From NCBI GenBank assembly GCA_007115705.1, contig QXEO01000234.1:1779375-1843374 (forward strand): DNA of 64,000 bases, read 5' to 3'. The position numbers and the translations under genes are program-made. Origin of the DNA: Dactylis glomerata (taxonomy: Eukaryota; Streptophyta; Magnoliopsida; Poales; Poaceae). A model generated the notes under the pieces. That model did not search any database. It saw nothing but the letters and a program-made list of their open reading frames with translations, and was not told the DNA's origin. Below are positions 43,655-54,099 of the stretch, one piece after another; within the stretch, counting starts at the first letter, position 1, and each line of letters starts with the position of its first letter.

Positions 43655-44170
43655 TTCATCGCTGCCCCTCCAGTAGATATTAATGGTATTCGTGAGCCTG
43701 TTTGTGGTTCTTTACTTTATGGAAACAATATTATCTCTGGTGCTATTATTCCTACTTCGGCGGCGATCGGATTGCACTTTTACCCAATTTGGGAAGCTGC
43801 ATCTGTTGATGAGTGGTTATACAATGGTGGTCCTTATGAGCTAATTGTTCTACACTTCTTACTTGGTGTAGCTTGTTATATGGGTCGTGAGTGGGAACTT
43901 AGTTTATATTTGGGTATGCGTCCTTGGATTGCTGTTGCATACTCAGCTCCTGTTGCGGCTGCTACTGCTGTTTTCTTGATTTACCCTATTGGTCAAGGAA
44001 GCTTCTCTGATGGTATGCCTTTAGGAATATCTGGTACTTTCAACTTTATGATTGTATTCCAGGCAGAGCACAACATCCTTATGCATCCATTCCACATGTT
44101 AGGTGTAGCTGGTGTATTCGGCGGCTCCCTATTTAGTGCTATGCATGGTTCCTTGGTAACCTCTAGTTTA
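43655..44170 (+). pseudogene. psbA: Nuclear copy of chloroplast psbA (D1 residues 52-223)
   Basis: An uninterrupted frame matches photosystem II D1 protein from FIAAPPVDI to GSLVTSSL, 172 residues. Landmarks such as Tyr161, His190, His198 and His215 are all retained. Visible changes are D61N, S68C, F135L and R136Y. Both ends of D1 are missing and non-plastid sequence follows, so this is a plastid-to-nucleus transfer and not a working gene. The few changes and the intact frame indicate a fairly recent insertion. It lies in the first intron of the minus-strand small gene. Confidence 0.93.
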
Positions 44171-44405
44171 GATGCTCCAAATTTGGTTTCAGATGGATAA
44201 ACAGGTTAAAACAAAATGTACTGTTATTATTTACTGACGCGTATGAGGTTCCTAACAGGTTATCAGATCAAAATCGAATCTCACCAAGCATTTTTTTTTT
44301 ACCGTGGTCACCAAGCATATCTACGAGAAACAACAAATATGGCACTGAAATTGAAAAAAAAAACAGGCTAGGGATGTGGTTTTAGAGGGGGGAGGAGGAG
44401 GCAAC

Positions 44406-44640
44406 CTGCTGGAGCTGGCGTCGTGCGGTCCGCAGAGCCCCGTGCTCCGGCAGCTGCTCCTCGCCCAATCGCGGTCGCCGGCTGGTGGTGGGGGAGCAGA
44501 GAAGCGACGGAGGAGAGGGGTGGGGAGAAAAGAGACGGCGGAGGAGAGGGGTGGTGGACCAGCTCCGGCCGGAGGCGGGCAAGCGTGGCGGCGGTCTGCG
44601 GAGAACCCTACGCTCGTCGCTGTGTCTAACAGGATCTTTT
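44406..44640 (-). other. Probable 5' untranslated exon of the small coiled-coil gene
   Basis: On the minus strand this GC- and CT-rich stretch has no ATG and ends CTCCAGCAG followed by GTTGCC, an acceptable splice donor at 44405. It would join the exon at 42640-42698, whose acceptor is CTGCAG. The right (5') boundary is a guess. Sequence alone cannot exclude a separate short gene. Confidence 0.4.
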
Positions 44641-44765
44641 TTCGATTTGTTTTTGGGCCATCCGGTCTAAGTATAATCCGGTCTGACCGTGAGGAAGAGG
44701 AATACCGAACCGGCTCCTCTAGCTTGTGAGAAGGAAAGTCAGAAAAAAGTATTGAAGAAAAGATA

Positions 44766-45266
44766 GGGCATGTATACAATGGTAGAGAAATATGTTTTCT
44801 CTTAGTCCTTCACATTATTTAGAGAAAACACAAGATATAACATGTACTTCCTCCATACTGGATTATAGGGCAATTACGTACTTTGAGATAAACTTTAACT
44901 TTTAATTTAGTCAAAAAATATAAAATAAATTATACAAAAATTATACCATTGGATTCATATTCAAAAGAACTTTACAATGGTATAATTTTTATGTCAAATA
45001 TCTCATATTTTCTTGACTAAAATTAATAGTTAAAGTTTGTGTTAAAATACATAATTGCCCAATAATCCGGTATGGAGGGAGTACAATATATTATCTCTTA
45101 TTGTCATCCTTAATAATAAATAAGATAGTCTTCTCTTATTTTTTAAGGGATCATCCCTTAGCTAAGAGAAGGCTACCTTTCCTTTTTATTTCTCTCCTCC
45201 ACTAAGCAAAAATCATATAAAGCACCTCTAAGAGAAGGCTGAAAGTCACCCCCATTATACATGCCC
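44766..45266. mobile_element. MITE-like foldback with a nested Stowaway
   Basis: Ends GGGCATGTATACAATGG and CCATTATACATGCCC are inverted repeats with small differences. The next bases (ATA on the left, TTA on the right) would fit a degenerate Tourist duplication. A Stowaway element is nested at 44847-45081. Confidence 0.5.
44847..45081. mobile_element. Stowaway MITE (235 bp)
   Basis: It starts CTTCCTCCATACTGGATTAT and ends ATAATCCGGTATGGAGGGAG, flanked by TA (44845-44846 and 45082-45083). Its long complementary arms include GGGCAATTACGTA. Confidence 0.9.
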
Positions 45267-45699
45267 TTAAGTACCTAATTATTTTAGAAGATTACATCAT
45301 CCAAACTAATAAGTATTTTTTGGAAAAAGTCCAAAACAAACCTTGTACTTGTAGGTTAAAGCTAAATCAAACCCTAAACTCCTAATCCCTGAAATTGGCA
45401 CTCTGAACTTATTAATCCCGGTTTATTTTAAACCCTGAATCTGTTTTTAACACCATTTGTTCAATAAATAATACACTAATCTAACTGGCCCAGTGTTATA
45501 TCTCTCTTCCACCTCTAGCCACTCCATGGGCTGAACGACCGCGGTCCCTGAGATTGCCGTGCCGAAACATCGTCCCTGGCTCCGTGCCTAAGCCAACTTG
45601 CGGCGGCCGCGGCGTGGTGGTGTCCACTTCACTGTCCTTTGTGTTGCACCTGCGTAACCCTCCTTATGGTGCCTCTCTAGAAAGGTGAGGCTAAGCTAA

Positions 45700-46570
45700 G
45701 GGTATGTTTGGTAGCCTGGTTGTCTTATCTCACCTCATACATGCTGAGTATAGCTATGTTAAGTACATACAACTGTGTTTTATAGTGTGTGTTTGGTAGG
45801 TTGGGTGAGGTGAGCTGTGCTCAGTTGAGTTTGTGTTTGGTGGCCCGTATAACATGAGCTAGGCTAGACAACTATTAAACAACAATCTGGTCCCTATCTG
45901 AAAAAATAATAAGCATTCGGGTCCCTAGACAAAAAACCAAAACGCAATCGGATCCCTGCGAGGTCGTCGACGCCGCTGCCGGCGAGAGGAGTCGGCGCCG
46001 CCGCCGGAGAGACGCGCGTCTGCCTCCAGGATGCCGCGCCTCGCCATCCCTGCCGCCGGGAGGCCGAGCTCTGACTCACCGCCGCCGCCGCCAGGGGGCA
46101 GCGCCTCTCCATCTCTTCCGCCGGGAGGCCGAGCTCGAATCGAACTCCATCTCGACGCCGCCACGGAGAGTTCAATGGGGACGAGGATGGGGACTCGCCG
46201 GCGTGACTTTCTGCTGCTCACTGCGATGCGGCGACGTCTAGGCCGGGTGCATCGTGGCGGCGAGCGCATCGGCGGCGCGGGGCGATTTGGTACGACCGGA
46301 GCGCCTGGGAAAAATGAGCGAAGAGAGAGAGTGGGGCTTGGGGTCGGGTGGTGGGGCCCGCAGTGCTACAGTGGACTGCGGGGATGGACTCAGCCCGGGC
46401 GAGTTGGGAAGCTCGATTCGAGCTTCTCTCCTCAGCCCGGCTGCGAGCCTTTTTCCGGGTGAGGTGGGCAGTGCTGATAAGGCCCGACCCGGGCTAACAA
46501 ACAACAAAAAGGCCTCTCAGCTAGGTTGGGGAGAGAATCTCTGAGCTCAGCCGGTCTACCAAACACGCCC
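45700..46570. mobile_element. Tourist-like (PIF/Harbinger) element (871 bp)
   Basis: Inverted ends GGGTATGTTTGGTAG and CTACCAAACACGCCC are flanked by TAA on both sides (45697-45699 and 46571-46573). The interior 45950-46500 is GC-rich without a transposase. Confidence 0.85.
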
Positions 46571-46736
46571 TAAGATTCTTCCACGAGATTTCTTTTCTTG
46601 TGCTCTCCGGCGATGGAGGAATGGTGTGCTTTTGGTCAGAATTGTAGTCAGCCGTCAGTTCCCGATGACCAATGTAATTGAAAATGCTCCAGTTTGTAAA
46701 CCTCTACAGGATAAACTTGGATTGAAGTTTCTGAAT

Positions 46737-47150
46737 TTATACCGAATCCCAAATTATCAATTTCTTTGCTGACCCACCCAGCGACCTGTACGTGACCTTG
46801 GGCTTCAGCACCTGCCACATCTCCCGAGAGATCCCGTCCTTATCGTTGGCGCGGTGCGCGGCGATCCCGTACCGGCCGGTCGATTTCCGCTTACTGTCGC
46901 CAGGCACGTCCTCCGCCTTGTTACGAGTGGGTGGTACGAGCGGGGACGGCACCAGGTTGCTATGTGTGGACGGCGTGATCGAAGCAGCCAGCGTCCGCCC
47001 AGCCAGGTCGCCCTCGGCCTTCAAGCCGCTGAAGTTCAGCGAATGAACCAAAGCAGCCGCGCCTTTTCGCTCCTCTTCCATCTGTGCGTGCTGCTTTCCG
47101 CAGATGTCGAACGTGAGAAGAAAAGATAAGAAGATGATGAATACTAGCAA
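46737..47150 (-). CDS. Unrecognised ORF inside the Mutator-like element
   Basis: A minus-strand frame of 137 codons includes a credible soluble segment (HAQMEEERKGAAALVHSLNF, then DVPGDSKRKSTGRYGIAAHR and REMWQVLKPKVTYRSL). The first 15 residues are hydrophobic but may be intron sequence. A splice acceptor-like TGCAG occurs close upstream. It could be an exon of a host gene captured by the element. I do not recognise the family. Confidence 0.35.
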   Translation of the reverse strand: MLVFIIFLSFLLTFDICGKQHAQMEEERKGAAALVHSLNFSGLKAEGDLAGRTLAASITPSTHSNLVPSPLVPPTRNKAEDVPGDSKRKSTGRYGIAAHRANDKDGISREMWQVLKPKVTYRSLGGSAKKLIIWDSV

Positions 47151-47824
47151 AATGCTCGTGCTCTGCTACGAACTATAAAAAACAAGGATGTATTACTGCA
47201 ATACCTAAAGTCCTTAACTACAGTGTACAAATCATAAAAGCAAATCCAATTAAATCAAAATACTTTTGTGCCTGATCAGAGCTTATAACATAGAATTTGC
47301 TAATCATGCCAAATGAGAGTGGAAACGACCGAGGAAGAAATAGCGGTAGCGCAACATAGCAGGAGCACGACGGCGCGGAAAATTCAGGAAACCAGCGGCC
47401 ACACAACGTAGCAGGAGGCCACTCGACGGCGTGCCCCCGCATCTGCTGTCATCACTACATGCGTCGACCGTTCAAAAAAGAAAATCACTACATGCGTCGC
47501 ACATAACTCGTTGTGGACAAACCATTCAGCAACAAATCCAATATGAATTACTGCCTGGTGCAAACCTGGACGCCGCGCGGTTTTAGTGCGAGCTTGCCTA
47601 TCTGGATGTTCGCAGGACCCAAACAAGGCTCTGCTCAGCCCAAAGATTGAAGGGAAATTCTACTGAGAGGCGCCGCAACGAACTCGTCTAGTGCGATAAG
47701 ATACGTGCAACGTACCGATTCCGTTTACACTGCGTACCCCGCACCCGCACCTTATCCGTTGTCCCTCACTCCCCACGGGTTCCTACTACTAACCATACAT
47801 TTCTCCTCTCTCTCAGAAACCACC

Positions 47825-48306
47825 ATGGGCGAGCAGTGTGCTCCCGCCGGAAGGCAACAGAAGATGGGGCAGCCTCCACGGAGCATGCTGCGGTGAGTCG
47901 CAGCGTCGGGAGGCACGAGAAGAGGGCCGCCGCAGCTGCCGAGCATGCTGTGGGGAGGCGCCGCACCGGGCGGCGCACGAGGACCGGGTCGCCGCTGCCG
48001 ACTACGCAGATGGAAGGCGCCGCGCCAGGGTGGGGAGGTGGAGGAACATGGAGGTACCAGAGGATGAGGCCGCCACAACGACGAGCAGGCAGAGGGGAGG
48101 AGGCGTCTTCATCTGTGTTCTTTGTTCATCGCAGAGTAGATCTCCGGATCGCTGCTCGGTCAGGATCATCCAAGTCGACGCCGCAATCCATCGTCCATGA
48201 CGGATTCGTTGGCTTCACAAGTCTGCAAGTAGCGAATCTCAAGTCTGACATCCTTCTTTTCTTATGCATGTGCGGATGTGAGCTTCAGATTTGGGGAAGA
48301 AAATAG
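47825..48306 (+). other. Possible captured first exon in the Mutator-like element
   Basis: ATG 47825 lies in an ideal context (CCACCATGGGCG) and opens MGEQCAPAGRQQKMGQPPRS before a donor-like GTGAGT at 47893. Downstream frames up to 48306 are Arg/Ala-rich low-complexity translations. A gene fragment is possible, but no family is recognised. Confidence 0.3.
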
Positions 48307-48627
48307 CGTTGCCAGATTGATTAGGAGCATAATTATCAGATTAATTAGGATCAGTTGCCAAGTTTAAATGACTAATTGCCAGAATAATTAGTGCATTTTT
48401 TCTATTCCGCCTAGTAATTGATTTGAACCGTGACTGATTGCCGGAATAGATTGATTTGATGGGGACAGCGACATAAACAAACCCAAAATTGGAGTGGATT
48501 TCCTCCAAATCTTCCTGTCTCGCGGCCATGTTTCAATCTATCATCTATCCAATCGAGCTCGCGCCCCCATCAGGCGCGTCGATTGGGGATTTGTTTTCTA
48601 GTCGGGAGGAACGAACCAGTGAGGTCC

Positions 48628-49095
48628 GGACACAGGTTCAGTGACTTAATGTAATCAAGTCTCACTGCAACTTACCCCTACTGAATGTCCTTGGATCAAG
48701 ATCTAATGGATACGGTTGGTCCAAATCTAGATCTCAAAATTCAAACTGTTCAAAAAAAATTGAAAAAATTCTAGTACGTTTTACATGATTAACTATGGAT
48801 TCTGTGAAAGTTATGTTTCATTTTGATGAACGGAATTATGATTAAATAGCTTTTTACGTTTCAATCTTAAATTGTAATTAAATCATTAACCAACCATTCA
48901 AATAACATGAAACTTTATCAGAATGCTCAACTAAACTTCCACGATTTACTGGAATTTTTTTAAATTTTTCTGAACAGTTTGAATTTTGATATCTAGATTT
49001 GGACCAACCGTATCTATTAGATCTTGATCGGAACGCATTCACCAGGGGTAAGTCGCATACAGACTTGGTTAGAGCAAGTCACTAAAGCTGTGTCC
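48628..49095. mobile_element. Foldback Mutator-type MITE (468 bp)
   Basis: The two halves are near-complete inverted repeats (GGACACAGGTTCAGTGAC at the left end and GTCACTAAAGCTGTGTCC at the right, with GATACGGTTGGTCCAAATCT well conserved in both arms). A perfect 9-bp duplication GTGAGGTCC flanks it (48619-48627 and 49096-49104). It is nested within the larger Mutator-like element. Confidence 0.88.
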
Positions 49096-49667
49096 GTGAG
49101 GTCCATGGCAGCTTGGCAGAGGCCCAGCCATGGCTGAACCAGTGAGATCCATGGCGACTGCCTTATGGCTTCCCAGCTCGAAGGACCACCCCCCATCACG
49201 GCGCGGTACGACGACCTTCGGTGGCCATCTTGAATCCTAGTCGCTGCCACCGCACGTGCTCGGAGGTAGGGGGGACGGAAGCCTCGAGGCTGGATGACGC
49301 TACCGGGTGGGCAGTCGCAACATGTACTGCGGGTTGATAAATAAGTTTTTGAGGGGGCTAAACGCAAAAATGCCGCGACGGACGTACCAACAGACGGTTG
49401 CATCGCCGTTTTATTTGTAGAGATTTGTAGAGATTACCCGCAAAAAAGAGAGGATGAATAATGACATGCGGGTCCCACTGTCAGTGAGAGTAGTCAGTAA
49501 TCCCGGCCGGGATTGTTGTTTTCCCGGTGAGCCAAACAGATCCAAGGTCTAAAATAGACCGGGATTGCTGAGTTTAGAGTACCAATTTCAGGGATTGGGA
49601 GTTTGGGGTTCAATTTAACTTTTGCCTACAAATTCAAGGTTTGTTTTGGACTTTTTCCGTATTTTTT

Positions 49668-51508
49668 TACCATAATTTTGATTGCTAGTAATAACGATGA
49701 ATACATACCTTAAATTTGCAATATATAAATTAATTTGAACTATATTAGAATTAGTTACTAATTAGTATGAACTTGAAGAAGGAAAGTTAGAATACTATCG
49801 TTTTTCTAACTTCTTTCTCAAATTTGTAGGAGCCGGTCCCCAGAAATACCCCTTCGGTTTGAGGAGGAAAAGTTTGGCAACCTTCACTATGTACAATGAT
49901 TTATGTGATTTCCTGTATTTGCATATTTTTTACTCTCATAAGCATTTTCGGACTCAAAGTGACCCAAAAAATTTGGAGAGATATTTTTCATAAGATATGA
50001 GGATGTGGCAGAATGAGATAAAAAAAAGTCCAACGGAATGCCTAGATAACCTCCTTGCCGCACCCAAGGAGGGCAGGCGCAACCAGAGGGTGGATCTAGT
50101 CTCTGACCTCTAATTGACGCAAACTTTTCACGTGCATTTTCGTTTTAACTTAAAATCATCTATATAATTTTTTATTTTGCAAGTTCATGAGAAGGCGGCA
50201 GCAAATAGAAAAACCATGGAAACAAAGACATAAACTTCTCCACCGGTGAAGATCAGAGAAAAAAACACCACCAAGTGCTATCATGTCACTTGTTGGCCCA
50301 TCATGCGGTTGTAAGAGCTCATGTGCAGCGCAAGAGTACTCAGTGACCTGGAGCATATGATACAATCTGGGTGAAGCACATCTCGACGAGACATACACGA
50401 TGTTATTATATAGGCCGTTGCTCCCGTTGTTTGTAATGTTTTACTAGAATGTATTCAAGAGGAAAAAATATCTAAACAATGAAAAACTATAGTATATGTA
50501 TGTATACATGAACTTGATGTCAAAGAAAGTTTCTCAGTCGTTGGTTAGCTCCAGAGTCGATCATTGTTGCAGTGGAGCGATCTTGAGGTCAAGCTCGACG
50601 TTGAACCCGTTGTAGCCTGTAGGCGATCGGCGCAAATATCCACGTCTCGTCGGAGTCCAAAATTTGTACACGCCGAGAAATAGTCAGTGTAAATTAGTTC
50701 AAAACATGGGTGCAGTTTTTGATGACTAATGTTCACTTAATGTGAATACAAAAACAATCTTCTAAAGAAAATGTGCAGTCATCAAAACTTTTTGCTAGAT
50801 TTTTTATAGTGTATTTCTATCCATAAAAGGATGTCTTAACTTTGTCTAAATTTACATATCTAACATATTTTAATGTATAGATATACAAATTTAGATAAAA
50901 TTATGACATTTTTTATGGACAGACGAAGTATGTAATTAATGCAGATTGTTGTTATATATCGCAAGAACTAAACGAAAACCTCAAATGGAGCTCGAGCTCC
51001 ATGGAAGTCTTTTTTTAATTCGATAGTTGCATTTGAACGTTTTAAAATTTTGATACAAAAAATATTGATGTTAACAATTATGGGATCTACTAGTGTGCAA
51101 AAACTCAATCCAAAACTCGTTGTATTTTAGACTAAGCAAAAACAACAAATGCATGAATCTGGATCAAGTGGGCATCACCTATGTATATGGTCGAAATTGC
51201 CATAAGATGGGTCCCACTGAGCAGGCTTGTATCAAACAGATTTTACCACTATGTATATTGCAAAAGCACACCTTAAGCTAGGCCCCACGTATCAGAAAAA
51301 GTAGTATGAATGGCAACTTTGTGGCCAATAGTTTTGTAGGGAATATTGTTGCTTTACTACTTTGTGTACTTTTGATGTAAAATTATTAGTATTATATTGC
51401 TTATGATTGTCCAGAAGCTTAATGGTTTGGCTGTAAGCTGTAGCGCTTGTGGACTTTTTACTGATAGCCTCCACTATGTATATGGACTCCTTATAGTTAT
51501 GGATCACT
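49668..51508. other. Intergenic stretch with a decayed Stowaway relic
   Basis: No convincing gene was found. A decayed Stowaway-like hairpin lies at about 50815-50930 (TATCCATAAAAGGATGTC against GACATTTTTTATGGACA). A minus-strand stretch near 50580-50700 can be read as a short peptide ending NVELDLKIAPLQQ and may be a gene relic; too little remains to name it. Confidence 0.4.
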
Positions 51509-51528
51509 TTTTCTCTTGTGGATTGCTT

Positions 51529-52319
51529 TAAAAAAAATCAATACCACATATATTTATAGTAAATAGTACATGATAGAGCTGACTCCAACTATTACAAAAT
51601 AAAGTCTAAAAGAAAACGAGCTAATCTTCGAGGTCTTCAAACTCTTCTTCTTCCATGACATAATCTTGTATTTTTCTGAAGGCAGCCAAAAGATAATGGC
51701 ATAAATATAATACCATATACCTGCAAATACGAATAGAGGTGCTCCCATATTTTTGATTTGAGCCGCAATGCCAAGGCTACGTGCACGCACGTAACCATTA
51801 AAATAATCAATCCACATCGGCGAGAGTACCAACACCAATATTTCAGGGAAAAGAGACCGAACTTCCTGGTCGACGTCGTTGGAGAGCCGAGTATATGAAT
51901 CACCATTGTCGAGGACGTAGCAGCCGGGACAAATATTACGAGGATAATCCTCCTCGCGGCAACCAAGAGAAAACCTCCAAAATTAAATTGGCAAAGTAAG
52001 ATCTGGAAGACCGTACCTATAGAACTGTAATCTAACAACACCACCATTAACGCCGAGAAGAAGATCTTATCGCCAAACGAAGGGCCGAAGATCACCTATT
52101 GTAGACGATGCCATCTCCATTGACATTGAGGCCAAAAGAAATTGGCTACCAAACCCCTAATCTAATCTTGTAAGGACACTATTTTAATTGAAAACTCCAC
52201 CCATAGATCGGGTTCCCCACCCCTCCTGACATCGCAAGGCCGGTCGGAGGAGGGGGAACCAATCTATGGAGGAGAAGGAAGAGAGGCGGCGGCTAGGTCA
52301 AAAACAGGAGGCTGAGAAG
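51529..52319 (-). mobile_element. Retroposon with 20-bp target duplication and T-rich 3' end
   Basis: A 20-bp direct repeat (51509-51528 and 52320-52339, core TTCTCTTGTGGATTGCTT) flanks a 791-bp segment. This is the mark of target-primed insertion by a LINE-type machinery. On the minus strand it begins with a CT-rich leader-like sequence, contains an open frame of 152 codons (51637-52095) that I do not recognise and that has no reverse transcriptase motif, and ends in a run of T residues. It could be a non-autonomous LINE or SINE-like element, or a retro-copied transcript. Confidence 0.65.
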
Positions 52320-52339
52320 TTTTCTCTTGTGGATTGCTT

Positions 52340-52864
52340 ATTTCCAACATAGTGGATGAACAATGCACAGTTACAAATTATAAAGTTTAAAATTTTGGCA
52401 GATTTATCATTTTTGTTGAGGCTAAAATATAGCGAGTTTTTTGATTAAATTTTTGCACAGAGCTAGATCTCATAATTATCTACATCAAGATTTTTTATTC
52501 TAAATTTTTTCAAAACTTTAAAATATCACTTTTGATTTTTTTTAAAACACAGCCTCCATGTAGCTCGGAAGCCATTTGTCCACTCTCAAAAACCAAGCCT
52601 TGATCTAGAGCTGCGTGAACTTGATGTAGTCAACTGCTTCATGACAAGGTTCTATTCGGGACAAGGTTCTGCAGTACCTTCAGCCGCAGCTTTTGTTCAC
52701 GATAACACGAGTATTTCGGATTAGTATTCCGAGTTTCAGACTGCATTGGCACTCGTACTAATGAACTTCCCTGGCATAGAGGCTTTGCCAGAACAACAAA
52801 CCTGACGGTAAAATAGAAATTCAGCCCTAAATAAACCATCTTCAATTTTTTTAGCAGGTTAGTG
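52340..52864. other. AT-rich intergenic stretch
   Basis: No gene, transposon end or motif was recognised between the retroposon and the duplicated promoter of the third PR-1-like gene. Confidence 0.4.
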
Positions 52865-52866
52865 GA

Positions 52867-53071
52867 AGCCATTACTGAAAGATGAACGCTTCAAATTAAC
52901 TCCCCCGAGTCCAAACTGACGCTTGCCCATCAAACTTGTAACATCTTCCAAACGCTTCTGCAAGTTAATTACGTGACCTGCACATAACTAACTGAGCACC
53001 CCTTCAGTAAGTCCTATATAACCACGGCAATTTTACTGTAAAAATCATCGAACCGAACTCGCAAGCCACAG
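52867..53071 (+). promoter_or_regulatory. Promoter of PR-1-like gene 3, duplicated
   Basis: TATATAA lies at 53015-53021, within GTCCTATATAACCACGG, and an as-1-like TGACG at 52917-52921. Blocks GATGAACGCTTCAAATTAAC, AGTCCAAACTGACGC and CCAAACGCTT are shared in order with the promoter of gene 2 (33071-33302). Confidence 0.6.
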
Positions 53072-53632
53072 ATGCAGCAGCTGGTCACCATGTCTCCTCT
53101 CGCCGCCGCCGGCATTGCCAACTTGCTCCTCGCGCTGGCCTCTCTATCGCCGGCTTCCGCCGTCGACACCCCACGCAGCAACGCCGTCGCGGCCCCGAGA
53201 CGCATACCCGCGGCGGCGCAGTTCCTGCAGGTGCACAACGACGCCCGGCGCGGGGTGGGCGTGGCGCCCCTGGCGTGGAACGCGACGCTGGAGCTGGACG
53301 CCAAGCGGTACGCGGAGCAGCTCGGCGTCCGCTGCAAGCTCACGCCGCTGAAGTGGGACAACGACCGGTTCTATGGCCGGAACACCTACTGGGGCAGCGG
53401 GTTCCAGGACGGGGCGGCGGTGGCGGGCAGCTGGGTGTACGAGCGGCGGTGGTACGACCACCGCGCCAACGCGTGCACGCCCGGCAACGAATGCCGCTCG
53501 TACACCCAGGTGGTCTGGAACACGACGACGCAGCTCGGCTGCGCCCGCCGGACCTGCCGGGGAAGCGCCGACACCGTGGGCGTGTGCAGGTACTTCCCTC
53601 CGGGGAACTACGCCGGCGTGCCGCCCTACTGA
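53072..53632 (+). CDS. PR1-like: PR-1-like secreted CAP-domain protein 3
   Basis: This single-exon gene encodes 186 aa. Met7 (53090, context CACCATGTCT) aligns with the start of gene 2 and may be the true start. A hydrophobic signal peptide ends near Ala30. The CAP domain has QVHNDARRGVG at 53-63, YGRNTYWGSG at 101-110, WVYERRWYDH at 121-130, CRSYTQVVWNTTTQLGC at 141-157 and VCRYFPPGNY at 171-180. Six mature cysteines (88, 135, 141, 157, 162, 172) are conserved. His55 and Glu124 of the CAP cavity are kept, but the GEN glutamate is Arg103 and the second His is Ser143. It is the paralogue of gene 2 with a shared promoter, and probably a defence-related apoplastic protein. Confidence 0.93.
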   Translation: MQQLVTMSPLAAAGIANLLLALASLSPASAVDTPRSNAVAAPRRIPAAAQFLQVHNDARRGVGVAPLAWNATLELDAKRYAEQLGVRCKLTPLKWDNDRFYGRNTYWGSGFQDGAAVAGSWVYERRWYDHRANACTPGNECRSYTQVVWNTTTQLGCARRTCRGSADTVGVCRYFPPGNYAGVPPY

Positions 53633-54099
53633 ATTGACCTGTACTGTATACGGAAGCTACCTGAGGTAATAATCGAATAATACGTGATCCGCAAGAAGGC
53701 GATCAGCTCGTCATCATTTAGAACGAACTCCTCGACTCAGTTTGTTCTCCCCACGATCGATCTGCTCGATCGATCCCTTTCTCCATCCACTGTATGCCGA
53801 TTCATTTGCACGAGTAAATTCCCAAAACCACCACAATTAAGTGGGAAATACGCAAAACAATTTTTTTGGCAAAAATTGCAAAAATCCATCAATTTTGAGA
53901 AGATTTGTTTTAACGTGCACTGATTGTAAAACTGAGACCGATTAACACGATTTCTGACCAATAGGGCCTACTGTTATCTACTTTAGGTTTATCTGTAAAC
54001 TTTTTGTGAGACCCACTTATCAGTAATTTTTTTCCTTTTATTTTATTCCCTAAATCCTCATCACCATCCCCGTACACGCTGCCCTCCCCACTCCGGCCA

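Larger units (their letters stand above)
45322..49658. mobile_element. Mutator-like element (4337 bp) with long inverted ends
   Basis: About 120-bp terminal inverted repeats start GGAAAAAGTCCAAAACAAAC at 45322 and are complementary to the sequence ending at 49658, with roughly 80% or better identity by eye. They are flanked by a perfect 9-bp duplication GTATTTTTT (45313-45321 and 49659-49667). No MURA-type transposase is visible. The interior contains a Tourist-like element (45700-46570), ORFs of unknown origin (46737-47150 minus, 47825-48306 plus) and a nested foldback element (48628-49095). It may be a Pack-MULE carrying host gene fragments. Confidence 0.9.
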
